From CAZOWM01 sp964583615 (GTDB lineage: Bacteria; Spirochaetota; B62-G9; DRHN01), in NCBI GenBank assembly GCA_964583615.1, contig CAZOWM010000030.1, positions 1 to 41,556 of the forward strand: a stretch of DNA of 41,556 nt, read 5' to 3'. The notes under the pieces were generated by a model. It ran no database searches, was not told the DNA's origin, and saw only the letters and a program-made list of their open reading frames with translations. Numbering within the stretch: the stretch's first letter is position 1; each line of letters starts with the position of its first letter. Shown piece after piece: positions 8,571-16,391 of this stretch. The translations under genes and the position numbers were made by a program.

Positions 8571-8594
8571 CCTACATAAATGTAGGGAATATTC
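8571..8594. promoter_or_regulatory. Upstream activator sequence of amt (16-bp palindrome plus GAATATTC)
   Basis: CCTACATAAATGTAGG (8571-8586) is a perfect inverted repeat (7-bp arms around AA), immediately followed by the palindrome GAATATTC (8587-8594). Its centre is about 108 bp upstream of the GC of the sigma54 -12 element, a normal enhancer distance. Related copies lie at 10154-10169 and 10185-10200. The likely ligand is the adjacent NifA-type activator. Confidence 0.7.
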
Positions 8595-8672
8595 GTCTAT
8601 ATCGTAACCGAATATACCAAAAGAATATATAATTCCTGTTATAACAATTCATTAAAGCCATCACTTCAGTTC

Positions 8673-8688
8673 TGGCACATCTTTTGCT
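8673..8688 (+). promoter_or_regulatory. Sigma54 promoter of amt
   Basis: TGGCAC-ATCTT-TTGCT matches the sigma54 consensus TGGCAC-N5-TTGCW, with correct GG-to-GC spacing of 10 nt. The expected start of transcription near 8699 leaves a leader of about 39 nt with a strong GGGAGGAG ribosome binding site ahead of amt. Confidence 0.85.
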
Positions 8689-8737
8689 TGCCTTCACTCA
8701 AATTCTACTGTGCTCTGTAACATGGGAGGAGAGTTGT

Positions 8738-10096
8738 ATGAAAAAATGGAAAGTTTTTCTTATGGGAGTTTCTGTAGTTTTTGTTGTCACCGTACTCCAT
8801 GCAGACGAGATAAATGCAGCTCACAATGCCGTTGCGATCAATACGATGTGGACACTCATTGCCGCGTTCCTCGTGTTCTTCATGCAGGCGGGATTCGCAA
8901 TGGTTGAAGTTGGATTTACACGTGCCAAGAATGCTAGCAATATCCTCATGAAGAACTTAATGGACTTTTCTGTCGGTTCAATTGCATTCTGGGCATGCGG
9001 GTTTGCGATCATGTTTGGGGCAGATTGGGCTGGATTGGTCGGAAGATCAGGATTCTTTCTGGTGAGTGGAGATCCTCGTACACTTGAAGGCCTCTGGCAG
9101 CTCGCATTCTGGATGTTCCAAGTTGTATTTGCCGCAACTGCAGCAACAATCGTGTCCGGCGCCATGGCTGAAAGAACAAAGTTTTCTGCCTATCTTATAT
9201 ACAGTGTAGTCATTTCTGCATTGATCTATCCGGTAGTTGGTCACTGGATATGGGGTGAAGGCTGGCTTGGAAACCTTGGCATGATCGATTTTGCCGGCTC
9301 AACGGTTGTGCACTCTGTTGGTGGGTGGGCCGGGTTAATTGGGGCGATGCTGCTCGGTCCCAGAAAGGGAAAGTATGTGGACCTGAACGGAAAGAGGAGT
9401 GTGAAGGCAATCCCCGGACATAACATTCCGATCGCGGCACTCGGTGTATTCATTCTCTGGTTCGGGTGGTTCGGCTTCAATGCCGGGAGCACAACCGCAG
9501 GCACGAATTTGAGTATTGCGACAATTGCCGTTACAACCAATCTTGCAGCTGCAACAGGCGCAGTCGGCGCAATGTTCTATTCGTGGGCCCGTTTCGGAAA
9601 ACCGGACCCCAGCATGTCTCTCAACGGTGCACTCGCAGGACTCGTTTCCATCACCGCCGGCTGTGCGGTGGTGTCTCCATTAAGTTCTGTGATCATCGGT
9701 TTCTTCGCAGGTGTTTTGGTCGTCATGTCGATACAGCTTTTCGACAAAATTCTTCACATAGATGATCCGGTGGGGGCAGTCTCCGTACACGGAGTCTGCG
9801 GTGCATTCGGAACCTTTGCCGTCGGCCTGTTTACTCAGGCTTCTTACGCGGAGTCTGCAGGTTTCGGATTAATAAACGGGCTCTTCTTTGGAGGGGGATG
9901 GTCTCTTCTCTGGGTACAGTTGCTGGGAATTGTGAGCGTATGGGCGTGGGTTTCTGCGACATGCGTTGCATTGTTCAGCCTGATAAGAGTGAGCGTGGGT
10001 TTACGCGTGGATTCGGAGGAAGAACTGCGCGGGCTCGACATCGGCGAACACGGCATCGAGTCATACAGCGGATTTCAGATTTTCACCACTCAGTAA
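8738..10096 (+). CDS. amt: Ammonium transporter
   Basis: Amt/Rh-family channel for ammonium uptake in the inner membrane. The 452 residues start with a cleavable-looking signal peptide (MKKWKVF...VLHADE), as in many Amt proteins, followed by about 11 membrane segments. Family marks include the twin pore histidines H192 (STVVHSVGGW) and H351 (VSVHGVCG), FWMFQVVFAATAATIVSGAMAER-type helix sequence near 125-146, and the C-terminal RGLDIGEHGIESY tail that contacts the channel body. The ATG at 8738 was chosen over an in-frame ATG at 8684 because GGGAGGAG lies just upstream, and because 8684 falls inside the sigma54 promoter. It is monocistronic under sigma54 control; the PII gene that typically partners Amt begins 264 nt downstream with its own sigma54 promoter. 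Confidence 0.96.
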   Translation: MKKWKVFLMGVSVVFVVTVLHADEINAAHNAVAINTMWTLIAAFLVFFMQAGFAMVEVGFTRAKNASNILMKNLMDFSVGSIAFWACGFAIMFGADWAGLVGRSGFFLVSGDPRTLEGLWQLAFWMFQVVFAATAATIVSGAMAERTKFSAYLIYSVVISALIYPVVGHWIWGEGWLGNLGMIDFAGSTVVHSVGGWAGLIGAMLLGPRKGKYVDLNGKRSVKAIPGHNIPIAALGVFILWFGWFGFNAGSTTAGTNLSIATIAVTTNLAAATGAVGAMFYSWARFGKPDPSMSLNGALAGLVSITAGCAVVSPLSSVIIGFFAGVLVVMSIQLFDKILHIDDPVGAVSVHGVCGAFGTFAVGLFTQASYAESAGFGLINGLFFGGGWSLLWVQLLGIVSVWAWVSATCVALFSLIRVSVGLRVDSEEELRGLDIGEHGIESYSGFQIFTTQ

Positions 10097-10146
10097 ATAA
10101 GAGCCGGAAACAGACCGGAGAAATCGAGGGGGTATTCTGAAGAATA

Positions 10147-10200
10147 GAATATTCCTACATTTTTGTAGAATTTAGGTATACAATACTACATAAAGGTAGG
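10147..10200. promoter_or_regulatory. Tandem upstream activator sequences of glnB-glnA
   Basis: Two copies of the amt operator: CCTACATTTTTGTAGA (10154-10169) and ACTACATAAAGGTAGG (10185-10200), matching CCTACATAAATGTAGG at about 12 and 14 of 16 positions. Their centres are 31 bp apart, about three helical turns. GAATATTC (10147-10154) abuts the first copy, as it abuts the amt site. The proximal copy lies about 107 bp from the -12 GC of the sigma54 promoter, nearly identical to the 108 bp at amt. Confidence 0.7.
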
Positions 10201-10285
10201 TTTTTATCCTCATCCGTTACGAAGGTTTATCGTGATTTATCCATAATTCTATATATAACATATAATTAAATATTTTCCAATTTAG

Positions 10286-10301
10286 TGGCATAAAACTTGC
10301 T
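10286..10301 (+). promoter_or_regulatory. Sigma54 promoter of glnB-glnA
   Basis: TGGCAT-AAAAC-TTGCT fits the sigma54 consensus with the invariant GG and GC 10 nt apart. Transcription should start near 10312, about 50 nt ahead of the PII gene. The 264-nt gap between amt and glnB is otherwise AT-rich DNA plus the two operator copies. Confidence 0.83.
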
Positions 10302-10360
10302 TAGATAATATATTCTATTATACACATATATACCATCGATTGAAGAGGAGATGTACTCAC

Positions 10361-10702
10361 ATGAAACTCATTATTGCCTATATACAACCGCACAGGTTGA
10401 ATGACGTAAAACAGGAACTGTACAGAAACAAAGTATTCAAAATATCAGTCACCAACACGCTCGGGTGCGGGCAGCAAATGGGATACCGCGAGTCGTATCG
10501 TGGAGTCGACATAGAAGTCAATCTACTGAAAAAGGTGCGACTGGAGATTGCCGTAAACGAGGACTTCGTACAGAAAACAATCGATGCAATAATCAGCGGT
10601 GCACGATCCGGACAGATCGGTGATGGAAAGATATTTGTTCTCGATCTCCCCGAATGTATCCGCATTAGAAGCGGTGAAATGGGACATGATGCGATTGGAT
10701 AA
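10361..10702 (+). CDS. glnB: PII nitrogen regulatory protein lacking the uridylylation tyrosine
   Basis: Trimeric PII signal protein that binds ATP/ADP and 2-oxoglutarate and controls targets such as Amt and glutamine synthetase. The 113 residues show the PII fold, with the T-loop around 37-55 and the nucleotide-binding B-loop SGQIGDGKIF at about 83-92, followed by RIRSGE. Y46, R47 and G48 align with the classical protein, but the modified Tyr51 is Ile51 and Glu50 is Asp, so GlnD-type uridylylation is not expected. The ATG at 10361 gives the canonical N-terminus MKLIIAYI; GAGGAG lies 10 nt upstream. An in-frame ATG at 10340 has no such support. glnA follows after 35 nt under the same sigma54 promoter. 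Confidence 0.92.
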   Translation: MKLIIAYIQPHRLNDVKQELYRNKVFKISVTNTLGCGQQMGYRESYRGVDIEVNLLKKVRLEIAVNEDFVQKTIDAIISGARSGQIGDGKIFVLDLPECIRIRSGEMGHDAIG

Positions 10703-10737
10703 AGGAATTATATTTTAAATATACGGAGGCTTTAAAC

Positions 10738-12075
10738 ATGATCAGAAAAGACGCGGAATGGGTTTTGAGAACGGTGAAGGAAAAGAAGGTGCGGTTCATC
10801 AGGCTATGGTTCACTGACGTTCTCGGCTTTCTCAAGAGCTTTGAAATTACTCCGGAGGAGCTCGAGGGCGCGCTCACCGAAGGAATGGGGTTTGACGGCT
10901 CCTCAATTGAGGGGTATGCACGCATTGAGGAGAGCGATATGATGGCGAAACCCGATCCTTCCACTTTCGCAATTCTCCCCTTCCCCAATGAAGGGAAAGA
11001 ACCTCTCATTGCCAGAATGTTCTGCGATATTCTGGAACCCGATGGAACCTCCTATCCGGGTGACCCGCGCTGGGTTCTGAAAGAGAACCTGAGAAAGGCG
11101 CAGGACATGGGATTCTCATTTTTCGTCGGCCCGGAACTGGAATATTTTTACTTCAAGGACGACTCGGGAAGACCCGGAGTCCTCGATTCAGGAGGGTATT
11201 TCGACCTCACACCCAGCGACATCGCAAGCCCTCTGCGAAATGAAACCGTGATCGCGCTCGAAAAAATGGGAATCAAGGTAGAGTTCAGTCATCACGAGGT
11301 TGCCCCGAGTCAGCACGAGATTGACCTGCAGTACACCGATGCGCTCACCATGGCGGATGCTGCAATGTCCTACAGGCTTATCGTCAAGGAGATCGCCCTC
11401 AAGCACGGTGTATACGCCACTTTCATGCCGAAACCGCTTTTTGGAGAGAACGGGAGCGGAATGCATACACACCAGTCCCTGTTCAAAAACGACAAAAATG
11501 AGTTCTTTGACCCAAAAGACCCCTTTCAACTCTCCAAAACCGCAAAATCCTATATTGCGGGACTACTGAAACATGCACGTGAGATAAGTATTGTGGTTGC
11601 ACAATGGGTAAATTCCTACAAACGGCTTGTTCCTGGGTATGAAGCGCCTGTGTATGTGTCCTGGGCACGGCGAAACCGCTCTGCTCTGGTTCGGGTTCCC
11701 ATGTACAAACCGGGGAAAGCAAACGCAACCCGGGCGGAATTCAGATGCCCTGATCCGGCATGTAATCCCTACCTTGCCTTTGCGGTGATGCTCGCCGCGG
11801 GGCTCAAAGGAATCAAAGAGGAGTACGAACTTCCCAACCCCGTTGAGGAAGATATATTCGAAATGTCCAATGAAGAGCGCAAGAGAAAAAAAATCAGTTC
11901 TCTTCCCGGCAGTCTCGGAGAGGCAATTGCAGTGACCGAAAAAAGTGCCCTTGTAAGAGAGGCGCTGGGCGACCATATCTTTCAGAAATTCATAGACAAT
12001 AAAAAAATCGAATGGGACAACTACAGGGTCCACGTGAGCCAGTTCGAACTCGACAAATACCTTCCGGTTCTGTAA
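10738..12075 (+). CDS. glnA: Glutamine synthetase, type I (alpha-like)
   Basis: Forms glutamine from glutamate, ammonia and ATP; dodecameric cytoplasmic enzyme. At 445 residues it is the short GSI-alpha size, without the insertion and adenylylation region of the beta form. Motifs: GFDGSSIEGYARIEESD at about 51-67 with Arg62 at the position used for feedback inhibition in Gram-positive GSI-alpha, the metal-binding GPELEY, HHEVAPSQHEIDLQY near 185-199, the GENGSGMHTHQS loop at 236-246, and RVPMYKPG...RAEFRCPDP for ATP and glutamate binding. GGAGG precedes the ATG. It is co-transcribed with the PII gene, so expression follows nitrogen status through the sigma54 promoter. Control by feedback and PII, rather than by adenylylation, is inferred. 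Confidence 0.96.
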   Translation: MIRKDAEWVLRTVKEKKVRFIRLWFTDVLGFLKSFEITPEELEGALTEGMGFDGSSIEGYARIEESDMMAKPDPSTFAILPFPNEGKEPLIARMFCDILEPDGTSYPGDPRWVLKENLRKAQDMGFSFFVGPELEYFYFKDDSGRPGVLDSGGYFDLTPSDIASPLRNETVIALEKMGIKVEFSHHEVAPSQHEIDLQYTDALTMADAAMSYRLIVKEIALKHGVYATFMPKPLFGENGSGMHTHQSLFKNDKNEFFDPKDPFQLSKTAKSYIAGLLKHAREISIVVAQWVNSYKRLVPGYEAPVYVSWARRNRSALVRVPMYKPGKANATRAEFRCPDPACNPYLAFAVMLAAGLKGIKEEYELPNPVEEDIFEMSNEERKRKKISSLPGSLGEAIAVTEKSALVREALGDHIFQKFIDNKKIEWDNYRVHVSQFELDKYLPVL

Positions 12076-12106
12076 TTACGGAAATTCGAAAACAGGTGTG
12101 CAATTT

Positions 12107-14212
12107 TTAACGGTACGGCTCACTGCGGAGTGTTTCCAGAAGCGTGAGCATCTCTTCGGCGGTGTCGACAGGTTTCAAACAGCTGAAATTTCTGCACACA
12201 TACGCTGTCGCTCCGCCATGCACGCTCTTCTTTGTGCCTATTGAGGGAATGAGGTGGTCAACAGGCTGCAGTTCTTCTCCTCTGTTTTTGAATGCCAGCA
12301 CGGTATTGGGATAAAATCCTCCCGAGAGCTCCCGGATCATCTTCTCTGTTTCTCCCTTCCCCCTTTCACCGACGATGACGACTTCTGTTCCGGGGTCGAG
12401 TCCAAAGAGTGCTGCGGAGAGAAAAAATGTATAGCCTGCTGGAGTTTTACGCACCTGGGAAGAATATGCTCTCAGGGTCCGCTGGGCTCTTTCATGGAGC
12501 ACGGGATCCGCAGTGAGGAGCGAAAGCCGAAGAATGTTGTAAACTCCAACTGAACTGCTCGAAGGAATCGCGCCGTCGTACATATCTTTTGAGCGCACAA
12601 AGAGCTTTTCCGCGTCGTCTGCGGTCATGAAAAATCCTCCTCTGTGCTCATCCCAGAAATGGTTCATGAACATCTTGTTGAGCTCCAGGGCTTTCTCTAA
12701 ATACCGCGGAATAAAACTGGATTCATAGAGTTCGAACAGTCCCCACACCAAGAAAGCGTAGTCCCCTGCTGTACCCCCGATTTCTGCGACACCGTCCTTG
12801 TACCTGTGCATGAGTCTTCCATCCGATGCGGTGAGTTTTTCCACGACCATGTCAGCCGCCCGCCGGGCAGCCTCAAGAGGCGTTTTTTTGCCGAATACCC
12901 GTCCGGCTTTCGCGAGCGCTGCGATCATGAGCCCATTCCAGTCGGTAAGTATCTTTTCGTCTCTGTGCGGGCGGATCCGTTTGGAGCGGAGTGCATACAG
13001 CTTCTTTCTGAGCATCTCCTTTTGTTCCACCGGTAGGTGTGAAGAACTCCTTGAAGAAGCGTCCATTGCCGCCTCTCTTTTCAGGTAGGGGATGTTTTTC
13101 CCGTTTCTCTGACCCGTCTTTTCGTCTTGGTAATTGCCCGTACGCTCGAGGTTGTAATGAGCGGCACACGCTTCAGCCTCTTGTGCACTAAGCCCTTCGC
13201 GCAGCTTATCAATTGTCCACAGGTAGTATTTCCCCTCCTCTCCCTCACTGTCAGCATCCTCTGCAGAGAAAAATCCCCCCTCTCCTGAGGTCATGTCCCT
13301 GAGCACATAGGTAATAATTTCCTGTGCGGTTTTCCGAAAACTTTTTTCCCCCGTCGCTTGAAAGGCTTCTGTGTAGACCATGAGAAGCAGCGCCTGGTCG
13401 TAAAGCATCTTCTCGAAGTGAGGTACAAGCCAGTGACCGTCAGTGGAGTACCTGTGGAAACCGAACCCTATCTGATCGTATATTCCCCCACATCGCATCG
13501 CTTCAAGAGTTTCAACTACCATATCGAGGCACTCCCTCTCCCCGGTCCGCCTCCAGTAGCGTAAAAGAAAGAAGAGATGTGAAGGATTTGGAAATTTCGG
13601 AGCAGTACCGAAGCCACCGTTTTTTCTATCATAGCTTTGCCGTATTTTCTGATAGGCTCTCTCTATCAGCTCTGCGTCAGGAGCCTTTTCACCCGTATCC
13701 TCCTCATTCAACTGTACGAGAAAGGCTTTCACCTCCTGTGTAATTCTTTCAATTCTGCCTTGCTGTTTTTTCCACACTCTGTCTATTTCACCGATGAGCT
13801 GTCTCAGCCCTATTCTGCCATACATGCTTTCCTTTGGAAAATAAGTGCCCGCAAAGAACGGCTCTTTGTCCGGGGTCATGATGATGGTAAGAGGCCATCC
13901 GCCGGACCCTGTCATAAGCTGGCACACGGTCATGTATACTGCGTCGATATCCGGACGCTCCTCCCGATCGACCTTCACGGACACGAACACCTCATTCATC
14001 TCCCGCGCAATCTCCCTGTCTTCAAAGGATTCGTGAGCCATGACGTGACACCAGTGACATGTCGAGTATCCGATCGAGAGAAAAATCGGTTTGTGCTCCT
14101 TGCGGGCTTTTTCAAATGCCTCGTCTCCCCAGGGGTACCAGTCTACCGGGTTATCAGCATGCTGGAGAAGATACGGGCTTTTCTCAGCAAACAGCCTGTT
14201 TCGTCCGTACAC
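12107..14212 (-). CDS. YyaL-like protein: thioredoxin-like DUF255 domain plus six-hairpin domain
   Basis: Member of the widespread YyaL/SPATA20 family; the biochemical role is not settled. The N-terminal thioredoxin-like domain (about 1-165) has the family start NRLFAEKSPYLLQHADNPVDW and a CHWC motif at residues 52-55 followed by HVMAHESFED. The rest resembles an (alpha/alpha)6 barrel related to N-acylglucosamine 2-epimerases, with conserved FPNPSHL, HFEKMLYDQA and LTDWNGLMIAALA stretches. At 701 residues it is full length. The start is GTG at 14212 with GAGGAG 6 nt upstream. It converges with glnA across 31 nt. There is no signal peptide, so it is predicted to be cytoplasmic. Confidence 0.88.
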   Translation of the reverse strand: MYGRNRLFAEKSPYLLQHADNPVDWYPWGDEAFEKARKEHKPIFLSIGYSTCHWCHVMAHESFEDREIAREMNEVFVSVKVDREERPDIDAVYMTVCQLMTGSGGWPLTIIMTPDKEPFFAGTYFPKESMYGRIGLRQLIGEIDRVWKKQQGRIERITQEVKAFLVQLNEEDTGEKAPDAELIERAYQKIRQSYDRKNGGFGTAPKFPNPSHLFFLLRYWRRTGERECLDMVVETLEAMRCGGIYDQIGFGFHRYSTDGHWLVPHFEKMLYDQALLLMVYTEAFQATGEKSFRKTAQEIITYVLRDMTSGEGGFFSAEDADSEGEEGKYYLWTIDKLREGLSAQEAEACAAHYNLERTGNYQDEKTGQRNGKNIPYLKREAAMDASSRSSSHLPVEQKEMLRKKLYALRSKRIRPHRDEKILTDWNGLMIAALAKAGRVFGKKTPLEAARRAADMVVEKLTASDGRLMHRYKDGVAEIGGTAGDYAFLVWGLFELYESSFIPRYLEKALELNKMFMNHFWDEHRGGFFMTADDAEKLFVRSKDMYDGAIPSSSSVGVYNILRLSLLTADPVLHERAQRTLRAYSSQVRKTPAGYTFFLSAALFGLDPGTEVVIVGERGKGETEKMIRELSGGFYPNTVLAFKNRGEELQPVDHLIPSIGTKKSVHGGATAYVCRNFSCLKPVDTAEEMLTLLETLRSEPYR

Positions 14213-14243
14213 GATGCGCTCCTCTGCGTACCTTTTTCACACT

Positions 14244-14272
14244 ACCTTAACGTCGTACTCCGCGTCGGACAA
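14244..14272 (-). promoter_or_regulatory. Candidate sigma70 promoter for the YyaL-like gene
   Basis: On the minus strand TTGTCC (14272-14267) and TAAGGT (14249-14244) are 17 nt apart, about 30 nt ahead of the GTG start. The -10 box is only a partial match. Confidence 0.3.
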
Positions 14273-14316
14273 CAATGAAAAATGGATAATGAGGAAAATG
14301 TCAGGTCTGCATTCAT

Positions 14317-15294
14317 CTAGAGAGGACGCTTCATCCGCAAGATTTCGATTTCCTTGTACCTGCCTGCAGGAATAAAGTAGGGTTTCAACCCTTCAGGTAC
14401 AAAACCGAACAGTTCCTTTGTGAGATAGAAATGTCCGGGCGGGGTAAAATTTCGACCGATATGAAAAATCGAATTGATCGAATCCGAGACAAGCGTCCCG
14501 GTCTGCCCCTTCTTTCTATACACGGTATTCCCTAGATGAAGGGCAATTCGATAGGAAAACAGCGTAGCAAAGGGAAGGTTTTCTGCACATATTAACTTTC
14601 TGAAAAGCATGAGCCTGAATCCGAGGAGAACGGCGTCGCAGCGCACTCCATCGAAGGGATAGAGAACGAGCCCATTGTGCTCGTTCCATATCCAGAGTCT
14701 CCCTTGAATCGAAGCAGCAGTATTCTCGATGTATCTGCGAAATGAGGCAAGCATGGAATCCAGGAGATCCTCGCCGATTTTCTTTTTCAGCTCCACATGG
14801 TCGTCGAGCTCGATGAACATCATACAGAAGGTGTATTCATGACCGACTTTGATATTTTTCCAGTCTTTTCCGGACAAAATATAGCTCTTTTTTCCCGTTT
14901 TTGGAGCAGAAGGCAAACGATCGGAACAGGGTGGGGAGTAACTCAGGGCACTTTTCAACCGCGCGGCCGAAACTCCCGATTTGCAGACCTCAGTTCCGAT
15001 ATAGTCCGCAGCACCTTTGAAAAAAAGGAGCGGTATATCCTTTAGTGCCCCTTTCGGATCGATAATGCCGTATCTGTGTGTCCCGAAGCGGGAGACAGAG
15101 CTCAAAACCTTTTTTATCTGCTGTTGTTCTTGTCCTGAAATATCGACATAGAAAAAATCGTAGCCCTCGAGCTCTTTGATCCGCCTTTTCATCTCCGAAC
15201 AGCTGAAATAAAAAACCTTGAAGGTTCTGCTTCTCTCAAAACCCTTGAAGAGAACTCTGACTGTGTGGTTTTCAGTAAAAACAAAAATCCTCAT
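14317..15294 (-). CDS. Degenerate class III nucleotidyl cyclase-like protein with pseudo-receiver N-terminus
   Basis: The 325 residues split into an N-terminal alpha/beta domain (about 1-120) that looks like a pseudo-receiver (strand YDFFYVDIS near 45-53, ADYIGTE near 96-102) and a C-terminal domain (about 150-325) with the strand pattern of class III adenylate/guanylate cyclases. Compared with the upstream neighbour, the second metal-binding Asp motif is lost: GRLWIWNEHNGLVLYPF replaces GRIWSWEGDGGTVAFYF. It is therefore unlikely to be catalytic alone and may be a regulatory partner or pseudo-cyclase. The ATG at 15294 has AAGGGC upstream and is 13 nt after the neighbour's stop; an upstream in-frame ATG at 15357 would overlap that gene by 50 nt and lacks support. 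No transmembrane segment seen. Confidence 0.6.
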   Translation of the reverse strand: MRIFVFTENHTVRVLFKGFERSRTFKVFYFSCSEMKRRIKELEGYDFFYVDISGQEQQQIKKVLSSVSRFGTHRYGIIDPKGALKDIPLLFFKGAADYIGTEVCKSGVSAARLKSALSYSPPCSDRLPSAPKTGKKSYILSGKDWKNIKVGHEYTFCMMFIELDDHVELKKKIGEDLLDSMLASFRRYIENTAASIQGRLWIWNEHNGLVLYPFDGVRCDAVLLGFRLMLFRKLICAENLPFATLFSYRIALHLGNTVYRKKGQTGTLVSDSINSIFHIGRNFTPPGHFYLTKELFGFVPEGLKPYFIPAGRYKEIEILRMKRPL

Positions 15295-15307
15295 ACATGC
15301 CCTTGAT

Positions 15308-16255
15308 TTACACCCGATTCCTGACCCTTTTTCCGTTTTCTTCCCAGCACAGCTCATACCTGAAAAATAAAGGATTTTCCTCGAAGTCTAGGGGTTTGAG
15401 CTGCTCTGCAATAATAGGGTCAAGGCTGTAGTAAACATTGCTGCTGAAAGTCACATTTCCCGGTTTTGTGTAGTTCGACTCGATCTCTGCAATTTTTTTC
15501 AGCGCTTCACTTCTAATATCTTCACACTTGAACCGGAACTCACACGGACCGCTGTGCACGGCGATTCGCACCCTGAGCGGTTCAGCGAGCCTGCTTCTGA
15601 TCGCATTGTAAAAGAACAGTTCATGAATGATCTCGATACCGCTCAACGCTGCGGAATTGTTTTTCTGGGAAAAATAAAATGCGACTGTTCCCCCGTCACC
15701 TTCCCAGCTCCAGATTCGCCCGTTTCTTTTCTCTACCGACTTCTGCACGATGGCGCGAAGGTCAAAATACGCGGACTGTATCAGCTCGTCAGGGTATTTT
15801 CGAACCATGTCCGAGTTGCCGACGGTATCAACACGAAGAAAGGTGAAAACATACTCCTCGGCTTCACGAAGCACTCCCCAGTTCTTCGTTCTTCTTAGTT
15901 TGGAATCCTCTACAAACATCTTGAACTCTTCGTCGTACACAAAACCCGCTTTGTTGATTTCCAGCACGATTTCCCTGAGGTGCGGAACCCTGTACTTTCT
16001 CCCCATATGGCCGGTGTTCCCGATTTCGATCAGGAGGTCTACGAACTCTAAAAACAGACCGGAATCCCGAAGATCCTTCACGATCTGTTCAGCTGCTGTC
16101 TTGTTTGGTATCGCAATATTGCGCGGGAACCCCGTTCGTTCGTGTATATCATAATTGTGTAGAAGTTTGCTTGCAAGGTGGCGCATCGTACGAACATCCA
16201 TGGATTCGGCCACTGCTCTCGCCGTCAAGTTCACAAGCCATCCGCTTATATCCAT
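15308..16255 (-). CDS. Class III adenylate/guanylate cyclase-like protein
   Basis: Predicted cytoplasmic nucleotidyl cyclase. In 315 residues, an N-terminal helical region of unknown role (about 1-125) precedes a class III cyclase-like domain (about 133-300). The two candidate metal-binding Asp residues are D143 in FTFLRVDTVG and D187 in WSWEGDGGTVAF, and a conserved-type strand RVRIAVHSGP lies near 228-237. The substrate (ATP or GTP) cannot be told by eye. GGAG lies 6 nt before the ATG. A sigma70-like promoter sits about 80 nt upstream, and the degenerate cyclase-like gene follows after 13 nt, so the pair form an operon. It lies just downstream of genes for cNMP-binding/GGDEF proteins, which fits a cyclic-nucleotide signalling role. 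Confidence 0.68.
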   Translation of the reverse strand: MDISGWLVNLTARAVAESMDVRTMRHLASKLLHNYDIHERTGFPRNIAIPNKTAAEQIVKDLRDSGLFLEFVDLLIEIGNTGHMGRKYRVPHLREIVLEINKAGFVYDEEFKMFVEDSKLRRTKNWGVLREAEEYVFTFLRVDTVGNSDMVRKYPDELIQSAYFDLRAIVQKSVEKRNGRIWSWEGDGGTVAFYFSQKNNSAALSGIEIIHELFFYNAIRSRLAEPLRVRIAVHSGPCEFRFKCEDIRSEALKKIAEIESNYTKPGNVTFSSNVYYSLDPIIAEQLKPLDFEENPLFFRYELCWEENGKRVRNRV

Positions 16256-16332
16256 TGATCTCCGGCCCTCAGAAAAAATAGAGTGAAATAAACCCCCTAT
16301 CAGTACACACCGAACACGTGTTTCGTATCTAA

Positions 16333-16361
16333 ATAATAGAGAGAAAAGGCATGAATTGCAA
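16333..16361 (-). promoter_or_regulatory. Sigma70 promoter of the cyclase-like operon
   Basis: On the minus strand TTGCAA (16361-16356), a 17-nt spacer and TATTAT (16338-16333) lie in the 136-nt gap after the DHH gene. The predicted leader is about 70 nt. Confidence 0.55.
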
Positions 16362-16391
16362 ATTTTTATGCTGCTCAGGTGGACACGCGCC

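Noticed and set aside
8571..8594. Ordinary NifA or NtrC binding site ahead of amt
   Set aside because: Neither TGT-N10-ACA nor the NtrC GC-rich dyad fits; the motif is CTACA-N4-TGTAG instead.
12076..12106. Terminator between convergent glnA and the YyaL-like gene
   Set aside because: No stem longer than a few base pairs could be found in the 31-nt gap.
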